Positions 4,850-12,103 of a stretch of 14,730 nucleotides of DNA are shown here, piece by piece. The stretch is taken from contig LCGX01000010.1 of assembly GCA_001000035.1 (NCBI GenBank), positions 7,424 to 22,153 of the forward strand, in the 5' to 3' direction. The first letter of the stretch is position 1, and each line of letters opens with the position of its first letter. The translations under genes and the position numbers were made by a program. The stretch is from Candidatus Nomurabacteria bacterium GW2011_GWF2_43_8 (lineage in GTDB: Bacteria; Patescibacteriota; Minisyncoccia; Phycocordibacterales; UBA9973). The notes beneath the pieces were generated by a model. It ran no database searches. It saw only the letters and a program-made list of their open reading frames with translations, and was not told the DNA's origin.

Positions 4850-5377
4850 TCAAGAATTTTCTTTCAGCCAGTCAATCATCTTAAGGAAGGTATTCGGACC
4901 GGCTTCGCCGTCGGCCGAAAGTCCCTCCGCCTTTTGAAAATTCATCACATCTGTCTTGGTGCCGGCGCCGTAATCGTTATCTACCCTTTTATTTGTGCCA
5001 TTGTAAACATTCAGGAACGTTTGAATCGTGCCGACGGCGGTTCCGCGAGACTTCTCCTTCAAAAAAACTTTATTGTCCGCGAGCTTTTGTAAATCATTTA
5101 TCAGATTTCTGTATTTCGAGGGCTGGGCGGGAGAAGGATTCTCCGGCGCCGGCGGTGTTTTTAATTTTTCCAGAGAATCGGCTTCCAGGAGCGCCAGCTT
5201 GTCTTTCAGGTCTTTCACTTCCTTTTGCAACTCCTTATTTTCCGCTTTCAGTTCTTTTTGTTTTTCTTTCTCGATGTTTATATCGCCGGGCTCGATGGTG
5301 ACAACCGCCCAATAGCCGACCAGGCCCATCACGAACAAAACAACGACGGAAAATACTATAAATTTAAAATTCTGCAT
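4850..5377 (-). CDS. Membrane-anchored peptidoglycan-binding protein
   Basis: The 175-residue protein has one N-terminal hydrophobic segment (residues ~5-27, FIVFSVVVLFVMGLVGYWAV), a charged coiled coil (~36-72, rich in KEK/KEL repeats), a proline-rich linker (PPAPENPSPAQP), and a C-terminal peptidoglycan_binding_1 domain (~106-172). That domain shows its signatures VGTIQTFLN, DNDYGAGTKTDVMNFQK and GLSADGEAGPNTF. No enzyme domain is attached. It most likely sits in the cytoplasmic membrane with the PG domain outside, acting as a wall-binding tether. The ATG lies eight bases after a perfect extended -10, so the mRNA is nearly leaderless. It diverges from the GlmU-like gene. Confidence 0.85.
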   Translation of the reverse strand: MQNFKFIVFSVVVLFVMGLVGYWAVVTIEPGDINIEKEKQKELKAENKELQKEVKDLKDKLALLEADSLEKLKTPPAPENPSPAQPSKYRNLINDLQKLADNKVFLKEKSRGTAVGTIQTFLNVYNGTNKRVDNDYGAGTKTDVMNFQKAEGLSADGEAGPNTFLKMIDWLKENS

Positions 5378-5385
5378 ATGGAAAT

Positions 5386-5414
5386 ATTATACCAGCAAGA
5401 AACCCGCAAGGCAA
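5386..5414 (-). promoter_or_regulatory. Promoter of the peptidoglycan-binding gene
   Basis: On the minus strand TTGCCT (5414-5409), a 17-base spacer and TATAAT (5391-5386) preceded by TGG form a -35 plus perfect extended -10. Eight bases separate the -10 from the ATG. Confidence 0.8.
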
Positions 5415-5450
5415 AACTTCCAGAAAAAGTTTTTTTAAATCGATATTTTA

Positions 5451-5459
5451 TGTTATTAT
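5451..5459 (+). promoter_or_regulatory. Extended -10 promoter of the GlmU-like/gdhA pair
   Basis: TGTTATTAT matches TGnTATnAT and ends 11 bases before ATG 5471. The predicted leader is about 5 bases, too short for an SD. It lies back to back with the promoter at 5386-5414. Confidence 0.6.
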
Positions 5460-5470
5460 TTTAATCGCGT

Positions 5471-6232
5471 ATGGAAAAAACGGAGAAAATCAAAATAATC
5501 ATTCTGGCGGCCGGCAAGGGCAAAAGAATGAAAAGTGACGAACCTAAAGCGTTAGCTCTGCTCAAAAACAAGCCGTTTTTACAGCATCTTCTTGACACGC
5601 TAAAAGAGTTGGACCCGGAAATCAAGCCGATCATTGTCATTGGCCATAAAAAAGAGCGCATCAAAGAAGTACTGGGCGAGAACCATATCTACGCCGAACA
5701 GCATGAACAGTTGGGCACCGGCCACGCGGTCATGGCGGCCAGAGAAAAAGCGGGTGAAACCCCCCACGAAATGGTACTGATACTGTCCGCCGACCAGCCT
5801 CTCGTGTCTAAAGAAACACTTGAGAACCTGATCTCCGTCCACATTGAAAAACATCCGACCGTGACCATCGGAACGATAGTCGTTCCCGATTATGAGGACT
5901 GGCGAGTAGGGCTATATTCAAATTTTGGGAGGGTTGTGCGCGACATAGACGGGAAGGTCAAAAAATTGGTTGAATTTAAAAACGCAACCGAAGAAGAGAA
6001 AAAAATCAAAGAAGTGAATCCCGCCCTTTATGTTTTTGACGCGAAATGGCTCTGGGATAATATTGACAAAATAGAAATAGACCCCACGCGCAACGAATAC
6101 AAGGTGACGGACTTGATCTATATCGCTTTTTCGCAAAATAAAAAAATAGAAGCCGTACCTATCACCAATATCTTTGAGGGACTGCAACCGAATTCCAAAG
6201 AAGAACTTGATATTTTGGAGAAATTAATATAA
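5471..6232 (+). CDS. GlmU-type sugar-1-phosphate nucleotidyltransferase (N-terminal half only)
   Basis: The 253 residues match the uridylyltransferase half of GlmU, which makes UDP-GlcNAc from GlcNAc-1-phosphate and UTP for cell-wall synthesis. Visible motifs in order: the nucleotide loop LAAGKGKRM (12-20) with K26 of the PKAL segment, EQLGTGHAV (79-87) for base recognition, SADQPL (106-111) with the metal-binding Asp in place of the usual YGDVPL, VEFKNATEEEKKIKEVNPAL corresponding to the EHKDAT...INTG region, and NEYKVTDLI near the end. Bacterial GlmU continues into a ~200-residue left-handed beta-helix acetyltransferase; this protein stops before it. The exact sugar is therefore less certain. 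gdhA follows after 14 bases, probably in one operon. There is no SD. Confidence 0.85.
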   Translation: MEKTEKIKIIILAAGKGKRMKSDEPKALALLKNKPFLQHLLDTLKELDPEIKPIIVIGHKKERIKEVLGENHIYAEQHEQLGTGHAVMAAREKAGETPHEMVLILSADQPLVSKETLENLISVHIEKHPTVTIGTIVVPDYEDWRVGLYSNFGRVVRDIDGKVKKLVEFKNATEEEKKIKEVNPALYVFDAKWLWDNIDKIEIDPTRNEYKVTDLIYIAFSQNKKIEAVPITNIFEGLQPNSKEELDILEKLI

Positions 6233-6246
6233 GATAAAAAAAACTT

Positions 6247-7467
6247 ATGCAAAATCCTTTTCAAAACGCAATGGCGCAATTGGACAAAGTCGCGAAAATT
6301 AAAAATTTTGGCGAAGAATTCATCACCCACCTAAGACAGCCCGACCGAGATATTCGAATTTCTATCCCCATCCAAATGGATAATGGTTCTTTGAATATAT
6401 TTGAAGGATATAGAGTTGAGTACAACAACGCTCTGGGGCCTTACAAGGGAGGAATCAGATATCATCCCGATACCGAAATAAATGAAGTAAAAGCGCTCGC
6501 TTTCTGGATGGCGATAAAATGCGCGGTGGCGAATATACCGATGGGCGGAGGCAAGGGCGGAATAACCGTGGATCCGAAAAAATTATCCAAGGGAGAATTG
6601 GAACGGCTCTCGCGCGGATGGGTTCGCCGGCTTTCAGATATTTTAGGTCCGCACAAAGACGTGCCGGCGCCTGACGTGAACACCACGCCCGAGATAATGG
6701 CCTGGATGGTTGATGAATATATGAAATTAACGGGAGAAAAAACCGGAGCCACATTTACGGGGAAACCCATAGAAAATGGTGGTTCGGAAGGCCGAGGAGA
6801 AGCGACCGGCCTCGGCGGATTCTACGTTTTTGATTCGCTTCGCGCGCAGATCGGACTGCCGGAGAAATGCAAGGTAGTAATTCAAGGATTCGGTAATGTG
6901 GGTGGGAACGCGGCTCGCATTTTCGCTAAAAACGGGCACACAGTCATCGCCGTATCGGATTCCAAAAGCGCAATTGTGAAAGAAGACGGGCTTGATTTGA
7001 AAAAAGTGGAAACCCACAAAAAAGAGACCGGGAGTTTGAAAGATTTTCCGGGAGCAAAAAATATAACAAACGAAGAACTTCTGGAACTCCCCAGTGATCT
7101 CCTCGTCCCGGCCGCGTTTGAAAACGTGATAACGGAAGCGAACGCGAACAGCATCAAAGCCAAGGCAGTCTTGGAACTGGCAAACGGCCCGATTACACCA
7201 GAAGCGGATGAAATTTTGTTCAAGAAGGGTATCCGGGTTATACCGGACGTTTTAGCTAACTCCGGGGGCGTGACCGTGTCTTATTTTGAATGGGATCAAA
7301 ATTTGAAAAACGAGCACTGGACGGAAAAACAAGTCTTTGACAAATTGAAACCGATGATGGAAGACGCGTCTCAAAAAATATTCGAGAGAGCAAAAGAAAA
7401 TAAAACCTACCTTCGCATGGGCGCCTTTATTCTGGCGCTTGAAAGAATTAAGGAAAAGATGCTATAA
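6247..7467 (+). CDS. gdhA: Glutamate dehydrogenase
   Basis: The 406-residue protein is a full Glu/Leu/Phe/Val dehydrogenase. Signatures include GPYKGGIRYHP (64-74), CAVANIPMGGGKGGI (~92-106) with the substrate and catalytic lysines, DVPAPDVNT with the catalytic Asp, the nucleotide fold VVIQGFGNVGG (210-220), ELANGPITPEAD, and NSGGVTVSYFEW (338-349). The Ser of TVSYFEW is typical of glutamate rather than leucine enzymes. It interconverts glutamate with 2-oxoglutarate and ammonia using NAD(H) or NADP(H); the cofactor preference cannot be decided by eye. Length fits the hexameric ~410-420 residue class. It is the second gene after the GlmU-like gene, with a 14-base A-rich gap and no SD. Its stop codon lies inside the tRNA-Val promoter. 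Confidence 0.95.
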   Translation: MQNPFQNAMAQLDKVAKIKNFGEEFITHLRQPDRDIRISIPIQMDNGSLNIFEGYRVEYNNALGPYKGGIRYHPDTEINEVKALAFWMAIKCAVANIPMGGGKGGITVDPKKLSKGELERLSRGWVRRLSDILGPHKDVPAPDVNTTPEIMAWMVDEYMKLTGEKTGATFTGKPIENGGSEGRGEATGLGGFYVFDSLRAQIGLPEKCKVVIQGFGNVGGNAARIFAKNGHTVIAVSDSKSAIVKEDGLDLKKVETHKKETGSLKDFPGAKNITNEELLELPSDLLVPAAFENVITEANANSIKAKAVLELANGPITPEADEILFKKGIRVIPDVLANSGGVTVSYFEWDQNLKNEHWTEKQVFDKLKPMMEDASQKIFERAKENKTYLRMGAFILALERIKEKML

Positions 7468-7468
7468 A
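7460..7468 (+). promoter_or_regulatory. Extended -10 promoter of tRNA-Val and the following gene
   Basis: TGCTATAAA ends eight bases before the tRNA 5' end, predicting a leader of 1-2 bases. It overlaps the last codons of gdhA. Confidence 0.55.
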
Positions 7469-7476
7469 TAAAGGGA

Positions 7477-7548
7477 GCGCGGTTAGCTCAGTGGTAGAGC
7501 GACTTTTTGACGTAAAGTAGGCCGGGGGTTCAATCCCCTCACCGCGCA
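7477..7548 (+). tRNA. tRNA-Val (anticodon GAC)
   Basis: A standard cloverleaf. Acceptor stem GCGCGGT/ACCGCGC with discriminator A, D arm GCTC-AGTGGTA-GAGC, anticodon stem ACTTT/AAAGT with loop TTGACGT (anticodon GAC, reads GUC), and T arm GGGGG-TTCAATC-CCCTC. CCA is not encoded. The next start codon is only three bases downstream. Confidence 0.96.
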
Positions 7549-7551
7549 CAG

Positions 7552-8019
7552 ATGACACCAGAAAATGTTACGAAACTTATACAAGAAATAGTTGAACAAG
7601 CTCAATTATTAAAAAACAAGTATATTTCGGGGGAAGACAAAGCCCCTGTTAATTATGTTTGTATTTTTTCCCAAACAGAAAAAGAATTTGATGAGCTTCT
7701 GGAAATTATTCAGAACATGGGTCCTCAGGTTGACACAACTTCAATGGGACCAATTTTTGATATTGGAGGGATAGAAACTAAAGCAGGCCCCTTGCGAGTT
7801 CTAAAACTTCGCCTTCCAGACATAAAAAGACCAGAGTGGGGCGATGCTGATTTTACTGTAGAAAACTATGAAAAATTCAAGAAAGATTACCTATCTAAAC
7901 CTGGTTTTAATTTATTAATTCGATCAAAATTCGAAATGATTGAGCTTTCAGACCCGACTTTTAATGTACTCGCATATTTCTCGAGTATCCCAGTGAATGA
8001 ACAATTGGGATTAAAATAA
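7552..8019 (+). CDS. Unknown protein directly downstream of tRNA-Val (155 residues)
   Basis: I do not recognise a named domain. The protein starts with an amphipathic helix (VTKLIQEIVEQAQLLKNKY), followed by a mixed alpha/beta body. Notable stretches are VNYVCIFSQTEKEFDELL, the near-symmetric turn TTSMGPIF, LRVLKLRLPDIKRPEWGDADFTV with the acidic WGDADF, and KFEMIELSDPTFNVLAYFS. The RPEWGDADF-YEKFKKDYL and FEMIELSDP segments recall an unnamed small family found in candidate-phyla genomes; this is recollection only. ATG 7552 begins three bases after the tRNA discriminator, so no SD is possible outside the tRNA; translation probably starts on a leaderless RNA freed by tRNA 3' processing. tsaD begins three bases after its stop, so the genes are likely co-transcribed. 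Confidence 0.8.
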   Translation: MTPENVTKLIQEIVEQAQLLKNKYISGEDKAPVNYVCIFSQTEKEFDELLEIIQNMGPQVDTTSMGPIFDIGGIETKAGPLRVLKLRLPDIKRPEWGDADFTVENYEKFKKDYLSKPGFNLLIRSKFEMIELSDPTFNVLAYFSSIPVNEQLGLK

Positions 8020-8022
8020 ACT

Positions 8023-9210
8023 ATGAAAATCTTAAGCATCGAAACATCCTGCGATGATACGGGAATAAGCATAATGGAAGCAAAAGGCGGGATTAAAAAT
8101 CCTTCTTTTAAGGTTTTGGCCAACAATGTAGCCTCGCAAATTTCAATTCATAGCCCATACGGGGGGGTTTATCCTAAGCTCGCGAAAAGAGAACACATAA
8201 AAAACTTGCCTTCTGTTTTGGAAAAAACGTTGAAGGACGCAAAGCTGGATAAAAAGGCCAAACCGGTAGATTTAATAACCGTCACTTACGGCCCCGGACT
8301 CGAGCCTGCGCTTTGGACGGGTATCGTTTTTGCCAAAGAGTTGGCCCGGAAGTGGAAGATTCCCCTGGTTCCCGTCAACCATATGGAAGGGCATATATTT
8401 TCCGTTTTTCCCAAAGCCGGCAAAAAAAATTTTAAGGTCTTAAAAATTAATTTCCCGGCTTTGGCGCTTCTTGTATCCGGCGGGCACACTGAACTAGTAC
8501 TTATGAAAAAATGGATGGATTATAAAATAATCGGTGAAACACTAGACGATGCCGTCGGCGAAGCTTTTGATAAGGTCGCGAGGATGCTCGAGCTTCCCTA
8601 CCCCGGCGGCCCGGAAATATCCAGGCTCGCCGAGCAGGCTAGAAAGTTGGGGTATGCGTCCGGACTCACCACGCGTATTCCCCTGCTGGGGAATCGCTTT
8701 TCTCGTGCCGTCGCACTGCGAAGAGATTCGCTCGCTCGCTTACCCCAACTTTCTTTTCCCCGACCGATGCTCCATACCAAAAATTTTGACTTTTCGTACT
8801 CCGGGCTGAAAACCGCTGTTTTGTACTTCCTAAAAGATCAGCAGAAAAAACATTCAAACATTTTGCAAAATGACAAAATGAAACAAGCGATCGCCTTGGA
8901 ATTTGAAAACGCGGCCGTTGAATGCCTTGTCCATAAGACCCTTCGGGCGACAGAAAAATACAAAATTAAAACTTTGATCGTCGGCGGCGGGGTCTCGGCC
9001 AATCTGTATCTGCGGAAAGAAATAACCCGCCTTCGCCAAGGCTTCGGACGGGCAAGAAAAAATTTAAAAATACTGTTCCCTGCTCCGGAACTCACCGGAG
9101 ATAATTCTTTGATGATTGGGATTGCTGGATATGTGAATTATCTTAAAAATCGGAGGAAAACCCCCACGCCGCGAAGCATCAAAGCCATTGGAAATTTAAG
9201 GCTAAAATGA
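8023..9210 (+). CDS. tsaD: tRNA threonylcarbamoyladenosine transferase TsaD, with inserted palindromic sequences
   Basis: TsaD, with TsaB and TsaE, moves a threonylcarbamoyl group onto A37 of tRNAs reading ANN codons. Visible hallmarks: the start MKILSIETSCDDTG, metal-binding HMEGH (H120, H124), SGGHTEL (152-158), YPGGPEIS, FSYSGLKTAV, GGGVSANLYLR and GDNSLMI, where D360 is the third metal ligand. At 395 residues it is longer than the usual ~340. Most of the excess is a 38-residue block (207-244, between AEQA and FPRPM) encoded by a 114-bp element with perfect 14-bp inverted ends. A second repeat-like stretch encodes RLRQGFGRA (336-344). The frame stays open through both. No SD is present; the ATG follows the previous stop by three bases. 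Confidence 0.95.
   Translation: MKILSIETSCDDTGISIMEAKGGIKNPSFKVLANNVASQISIHSPYGGVYPKLAKREHIKNLPSVLEKTLKDAKLDKKAKPVDLITVTYGPGLEPALWTGIVFAKELARKWKIPLVPVNHMEGHIFSVFPKAGKKNFKVLKINFPALALLVSGGHTELVLMKKWMDYKIIGETLDDAVGEAFDKVARMLELPYPGGPEISRLAEQARKLGYASGLTTRIPLLGNRFSRAVALRRDSLARLPQLSFPRPMLHTKNFDFSYSGLKTAVLYFLKDQQKKHSNILQNDKMKQAIALEFENAAVECLVHKTLRATEKYKIKTLIVGGGVSANLYLRKEITRLRQGFGRARKNLKILFPAPELTGDNSLMIGIAGYVNYLKNRRKTPTPRSIKAIGNLRLK
8641..8754 (+). repeat. 114-bp palindromic element inserted in frame in tsaD
   Basis: The ends AGAAAGTTGGGGTA (8641-8654) and TACCCCAACTTTCT (8741-8754) are perfect inverted repeats of 14 bp. Inside are two more hairpins: ATTCCCC-TGCT-GGGGAAT (8677-8694) and GCGAA-GAGA-TTCGC (8718-8731). 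The total length is a multiple of three and adds 38 codons without a stop. Confidence 0.85.
9026..9053 (+). repeat. Short imperfect palindrome in tsaD encoding RLRQGFG
   Basis: The CCCGCC...GACGGGC stretch, with CTTCGCC/GGCTTCG inside, is an imperfect GC-rich palindrome in AT-richer sequence. It encodes RLRQGFGRA, a peptide I associate with dispersed repeats of candidate-phyla genomes (recollection). It falls in a surface region before the last TsaD motif. Confidence 0.55.
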
Positions 9211-9216
9211 TATTAT
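9208..9216 (+). promoter_or_regulatory. Extended -10 promoter of valS
   Basis: TGATATTAT, whose TGA is also the tsaD stop codon, ends six bases before ATG 9223. The same spacing occurs at four other places in the window. Confidence 0.7.
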
Positions 9217-9222
9217 AGAGAT

Positions 9223-11388
9223 ATGGAGGAGAAGCTGAATAAACCCTACGATCCGAAAGCAACCGAAGAGAGAATTTACAAGCTTTGGGAAGAAAGCGGT
9301 TTTTTTAACCCGGATAATCTGCCCCAATCCAAAGAACCGTTTACTATCATTATGCCACCGGTTAACGCCAATGGCTCTCTCCACGCGGGACATGGCCTTG
9401 TCATGACGATTGAAGACATAATGGTGCGATACAAACGAATGAAGGGATTCAAGGCGCTTTGGCTTCCAGGCCTGGACCATGCAGGGTTCGAAACCCAAGT
9501 AGTCTACGAAAGAAAATTGGAAAAAGAAGGGCGGACAAGATTTGGGATGGACCCCGAAAAACTATATAAGGAAATCTTGGAATTTACTCTGTCCAACTCA
9601 AAAAATATAAAATCCCAAATCAGGAAAATGGGAGCATCCTGCGATTGGTCGCGTGAAAAATTTACTTTAGACGAGGATGTGGTGAAAACCGTCTACCAGA
9701 CGTTTAAAAGAATGAATGAAGATGGTTTAATATATCGTGGTAGCAGAATCGTTTCCTGGTGCCCTAAACACCAAACATCTTTATCCGATCTTGAAATCAA
9801 AGACGAAGAGCGGACAGATAACCTGTATTATCTAAAATACGGCCCCTTTACCATCGCCACTGCCCGCCCGGAAACTAAATTCGGCGACAAGTATGTGGTT
9901 ATGCACCCGGAAGACAAAAGATACGCGGAATACAAAGACGGACAAAAAATAAATTTGGAGTGGATTAATGGACCGATTACCGCGACGGTAGTCAAAGATG
10001 AGACGATAGATATGCAATTTGGTACTGGAGCTATGACCATTACCCCCTGGCACGACAATGCCGATTTTGAAATCGCCGAGCGGTATAAATTGGACAAAGA
10101 GCAGATTATCGACGAAAACGGCAAACTGCTACCGATTGCCGGCGAATTTGCCGGCCTGCACATTAAAAAAGCTCGGTCTTTGATTATTGAAAAACTTCAA
10201 AATAAAGGGCTGGTGGAAAAAACGGACGCAAATTACAAGCACGTGGTGCGAACCTGCTATAAATGCGGCACTCTCATCGAACCGCAAATCAAAAGCCAGT
10301 GGTTTATAAAAATGAAACCACTTGTCGAACCGGCACTTAAAATAATAAACAAGGGAGAAATTAATTATATCCCGGAACATTATAAAAAAATCACGGAATA
10401 TTGGCTCCAAAACATAATGGATTGGAATATTTCCCGGCAAATTGTTTGGGGAATTCCGATCCCGGCAAAAATCTGCACAGAATGCGGACACGGCATGGCG
10501 GACCTTGAAAATAAAGTTTCAAAGTGCGATAAATGCAACGGCAAAGTAGTGAAAGACAATGACACTTTTGATGCCTGGTTTTCTTCTGGCCAGTGGCCTT
10601 TCATCACCCTCGGATATCCGAGCGGACAAGATTTCCAAACGTTTTACCCCACGGACGTCATGGAAACCGGCGGGGGTCTGGTGTTCTTTTGGGTAGCCCG
10701 CATGATTATGCTCGGACTTTATGTCACGGGTAAAATTCCTTTCAAAACCGTCTATATGCATGGCATGGTTTTGGATGCCAAAGGGCAAAAAATGAGCAAA
10801 AGCAAGGGAAATGTGATCGACCCCATGGTCCTGACGGATAAATACGGCACGGACGCGTTCCGCATAGGCATGATCGTAGGCAATACGCCGGGAACTTCGC
10901 TCGCGCTTGCGGAAGACAGAATCAAGGGTTATAAAAATTTCGCGAATAAAATCTGGAACGCCGCGCGATTCGTCCTGCAAAACACCAAGAATTTCACCGT
11001 TCCGGAAAATCCGTCTTACGACGAAGAGGATAAAAAATCAGACGAGGAATTAACAACACTCCTTAAAGAAATAACAAAAGAGATGGACGAATACAAATTC
11101 TACATCGTGGCCGAAAAGTTGTATCATTACTTCTGGCATACTTTCGCGGACATCATCATTGAACGATCCAAGAAAAAAATCGCAGAAAATAAAAACACCG
11201 ATTCGGCGAAGACCCTTCTCTTGACACATTTAATTACTCTATTGAAAGTTCTGCATCCTTTTATGCCATTCGTTACCGAAGAAATTTGGTCGATGATGCC
11301 TGTCTCGCCAAGTCAAGGCGGGCCTTTAAAAAATAAAAACCTTCTGATGGTGGAAAAATGGCCCTTCGACCATGCTCAGGATCTATGA
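9223..11388 (+). CDS. valS: Valyl-tRNA synthetase, short form
   Basis: A class Ia synthetase charging tRNA-Val. The HIGH motif appears as HAGH (54-57) in MPPVNANGSLHAGHGL and the KMSKS motif is exact (KMSKSKGN, 523-530). The ATARPETKFGDKYV and TITPWHDNADFEIA segments mark the CP1 editing domain that removes mischarged Thr. Cysteines C418, C421, C435 and C438 form a zinc-ribbon pattern. The anticodon-binding helices follow and end near FMPFVTEEIWSMM. At 721 residues the protein lacks the C-terminal coiled-coil arm usual in ~880-residue bacterial ValRS. Its tail carries two repeat-like peptides, SPSQGGP and FDHAQDL. The stop TGA overlaps the next ATG (ATGA). A leaderless promoter overlaps the tsaD stop. 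Confidence 0.96.
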   Translation: MEEKLNKPYDPKATEERIYKLWEESGFFNPDNLPQSKEPFTIIMPPVNANGSLHAGHGLVMTIEDIMVRYKRMKGFKALWLPGLDHAGFETQVVYERKLEKEGRTRFGMDPEKLYKEILEFTLSNSKNIKSQIRKMGASCDWSREKFTLDEDVVKTVYQTFKRMNEDGLIYRGSRIVSWCPKHQTSLSDLEIKDEERTDNLYYLKYGPFTIATARPETKFGDKYVVMHPEDKRYAEYKDGQKINLEWINGPITATVVKDETIDMQFGTGAMTITPWHDNADFEIAERYKLDKEQIIDENGKLLPIAGEFAGLHIKKARSLIIEKLQNKGLVEKTDANYKHVVRTCYKCGTLIEPQIKSQWFIKMKPLVEPALKIINKGEINYIPEHYKKITEYWLQNIMDWNISRQIVWGIPIPAKICTECGHGMADLENKVSKCDKCNGKVVKDNDTFDAWFSSGQWPFITLGYPSGQDFQTFYPTDVMETGGGLVFFWVARMIMLGLYVTGKIPFKTVYMHGMVLDAKGQKMSKSKGNVIDPMVLTDKYGTDAFRIGMIVGNTPGTSLALAEDRIKGYKNFANKIWNAARFVLQNTKNFTVPENPSYDEEDKKSDEELTTLLKEITKEMDEYKFYIVAEKLYHYFWHTFADIIIERSKKKIAENKNTDSAKTLLLTHLITLLKVLHPFMPFVTEEIWSMMPVSPSQGGPLKNKNLLMVEKWPFDHAQDL
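11298..11323 (+). repeat. Short GC-rich palindrome in the valS tail
   Basis: TCGCC-AAGTCAA-GGCGG forms a hairpin flanked by GCC/GGC. It encodes SPSQGGP in a region where ValRS sequences vary. It is similar in size and character to the tsaD element at 9026-9053. Confidence 0.4.
11365..11384 (+). repeat. Repeat-like sequence forming the last codons of valS
   Basis: TTCGACCATGCTCAGGATCT encodes FDHAQDL at the very end of ValRS. FDxAQD peptides are, from memory, a frequent dispersed repeat product in candidate-phyla genomes. Confidence 0.4.
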
Positions 11389-12092
11389 CCCTCTTAACAA
11401 GCGATCCGAAAATTTTAATATTGGCATTCTTCGGCGGAATCATCCCCTCCCTTGTATGGCTGTGGTTTTGGCTCAAAGAAGATGAGGAAAACCCGGAACC
11501 GGCAGGATTGCTTGCGATAGTGTTTATTATGGGCATGGCAGCCGTAATGATTGTTTTGCCGATTCAAAAATTTATACAGACCCACATAGGTTTGAACGAA
11601 ACGAAGCTCGTTTTGTGGGCCAGCGTGGAAGAAATAATAAAATATTGCGCCGTGTTGGTAATTTTATTCAGAACAAAAAACGCCAACGAACCGATCGACT
11701 GGCCGATTTATCTGATCACCGCGGCTTTGGGCTTCGCCGCGCTGGAAAATACCTTGTTTTTAATCAAGCCGCTTTCCGTCAGCGGAGCGACGGTCAGCCT
11801 GCTCACGGGCCAGCTTCGATTCCTCGGATCCACCCTGCTCCATACCATCTCCAGCGGAACAATAGGCATCGCCATAGGACTTTCGTTTTTTATGGGGGAA
11901 TTCAAAAAAAGGTGGTTCCTTTTGGCCGGCTTTCTGGTGGCCATCGCCTTGCATAGCGCCTTTAATTTTTTTATAATAAGGAACGAGGGAAGCGATTTCC
12001 TGAGGGTGTTTGCATTTTTATGGGTCGTTACGATCATCGTCATACTGCTTTTTGAAAAGATACGAAGAATGAGCGAAAAAATTATAAGTTAA
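11385..12092 (+). CDS. PrsW-family glutamic intramembrane protease
   Basis: The 235-residue protein has about seven or eight membrane helices. The four conserved motifs of the PrsW (CPBP-related) family are visible inside helices: EEIIKY (E82, E83), GFAALEN (E121, N122), LLHTISSG (H153) and ALHSAFN (H190, N194). The DEENPEPAGLL loop after the first helix is also typical. Members cut membrane proteins within the bilayer; in Bacillus PrsW starts anti-sigma factor RsiW degradation. No anti-sigma gene is visible here, so the substrate is unknown. The start is ATG 11385, which overlaps the valS stop as ATGA and implies translational coupling; an in-frame ATG at 11358 lies inside valS and would add a non-family N-terminus. 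hsp20 follows after 11 bases. Confidence 0.88.
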   Translation: MTLLTSDPKILILAFFGGIIPSLVWLWFWLKEDEENPEPAGLLAIVFIMGMAAVMIVLPIQKFIQTHIGLNETKLVLWASVEEIIKYCAVLVILFRTKNANEPIDWPIYLITAALGFAALENTLFLIKPLSVSGATVSLLTGQLRFLGSTLLHTISSGTIGIAIGLSFFMGEFKKRWFLLAGFLVAIALHSAFNFFIIRNEGSDFLRVFAFLWVVTIIVILLFEKIRRMSEKIIS

Positions 12093-12103
12093 CAAAAAAA
12101 TTT

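Noticed and set aside
8666..8857. Minus-strand ORFs inside the tsaD palindrome
   Set aside because: They are shadows of the palindromic insert; TsaD motifs continue on both sides in the plus frame.
11358..11360. Upstream ATG for the PrsW-like gene
   Set aside because: It would add nine residues read from the valS repeat tail; ATG 11385 gives the classic ATGA overlap.
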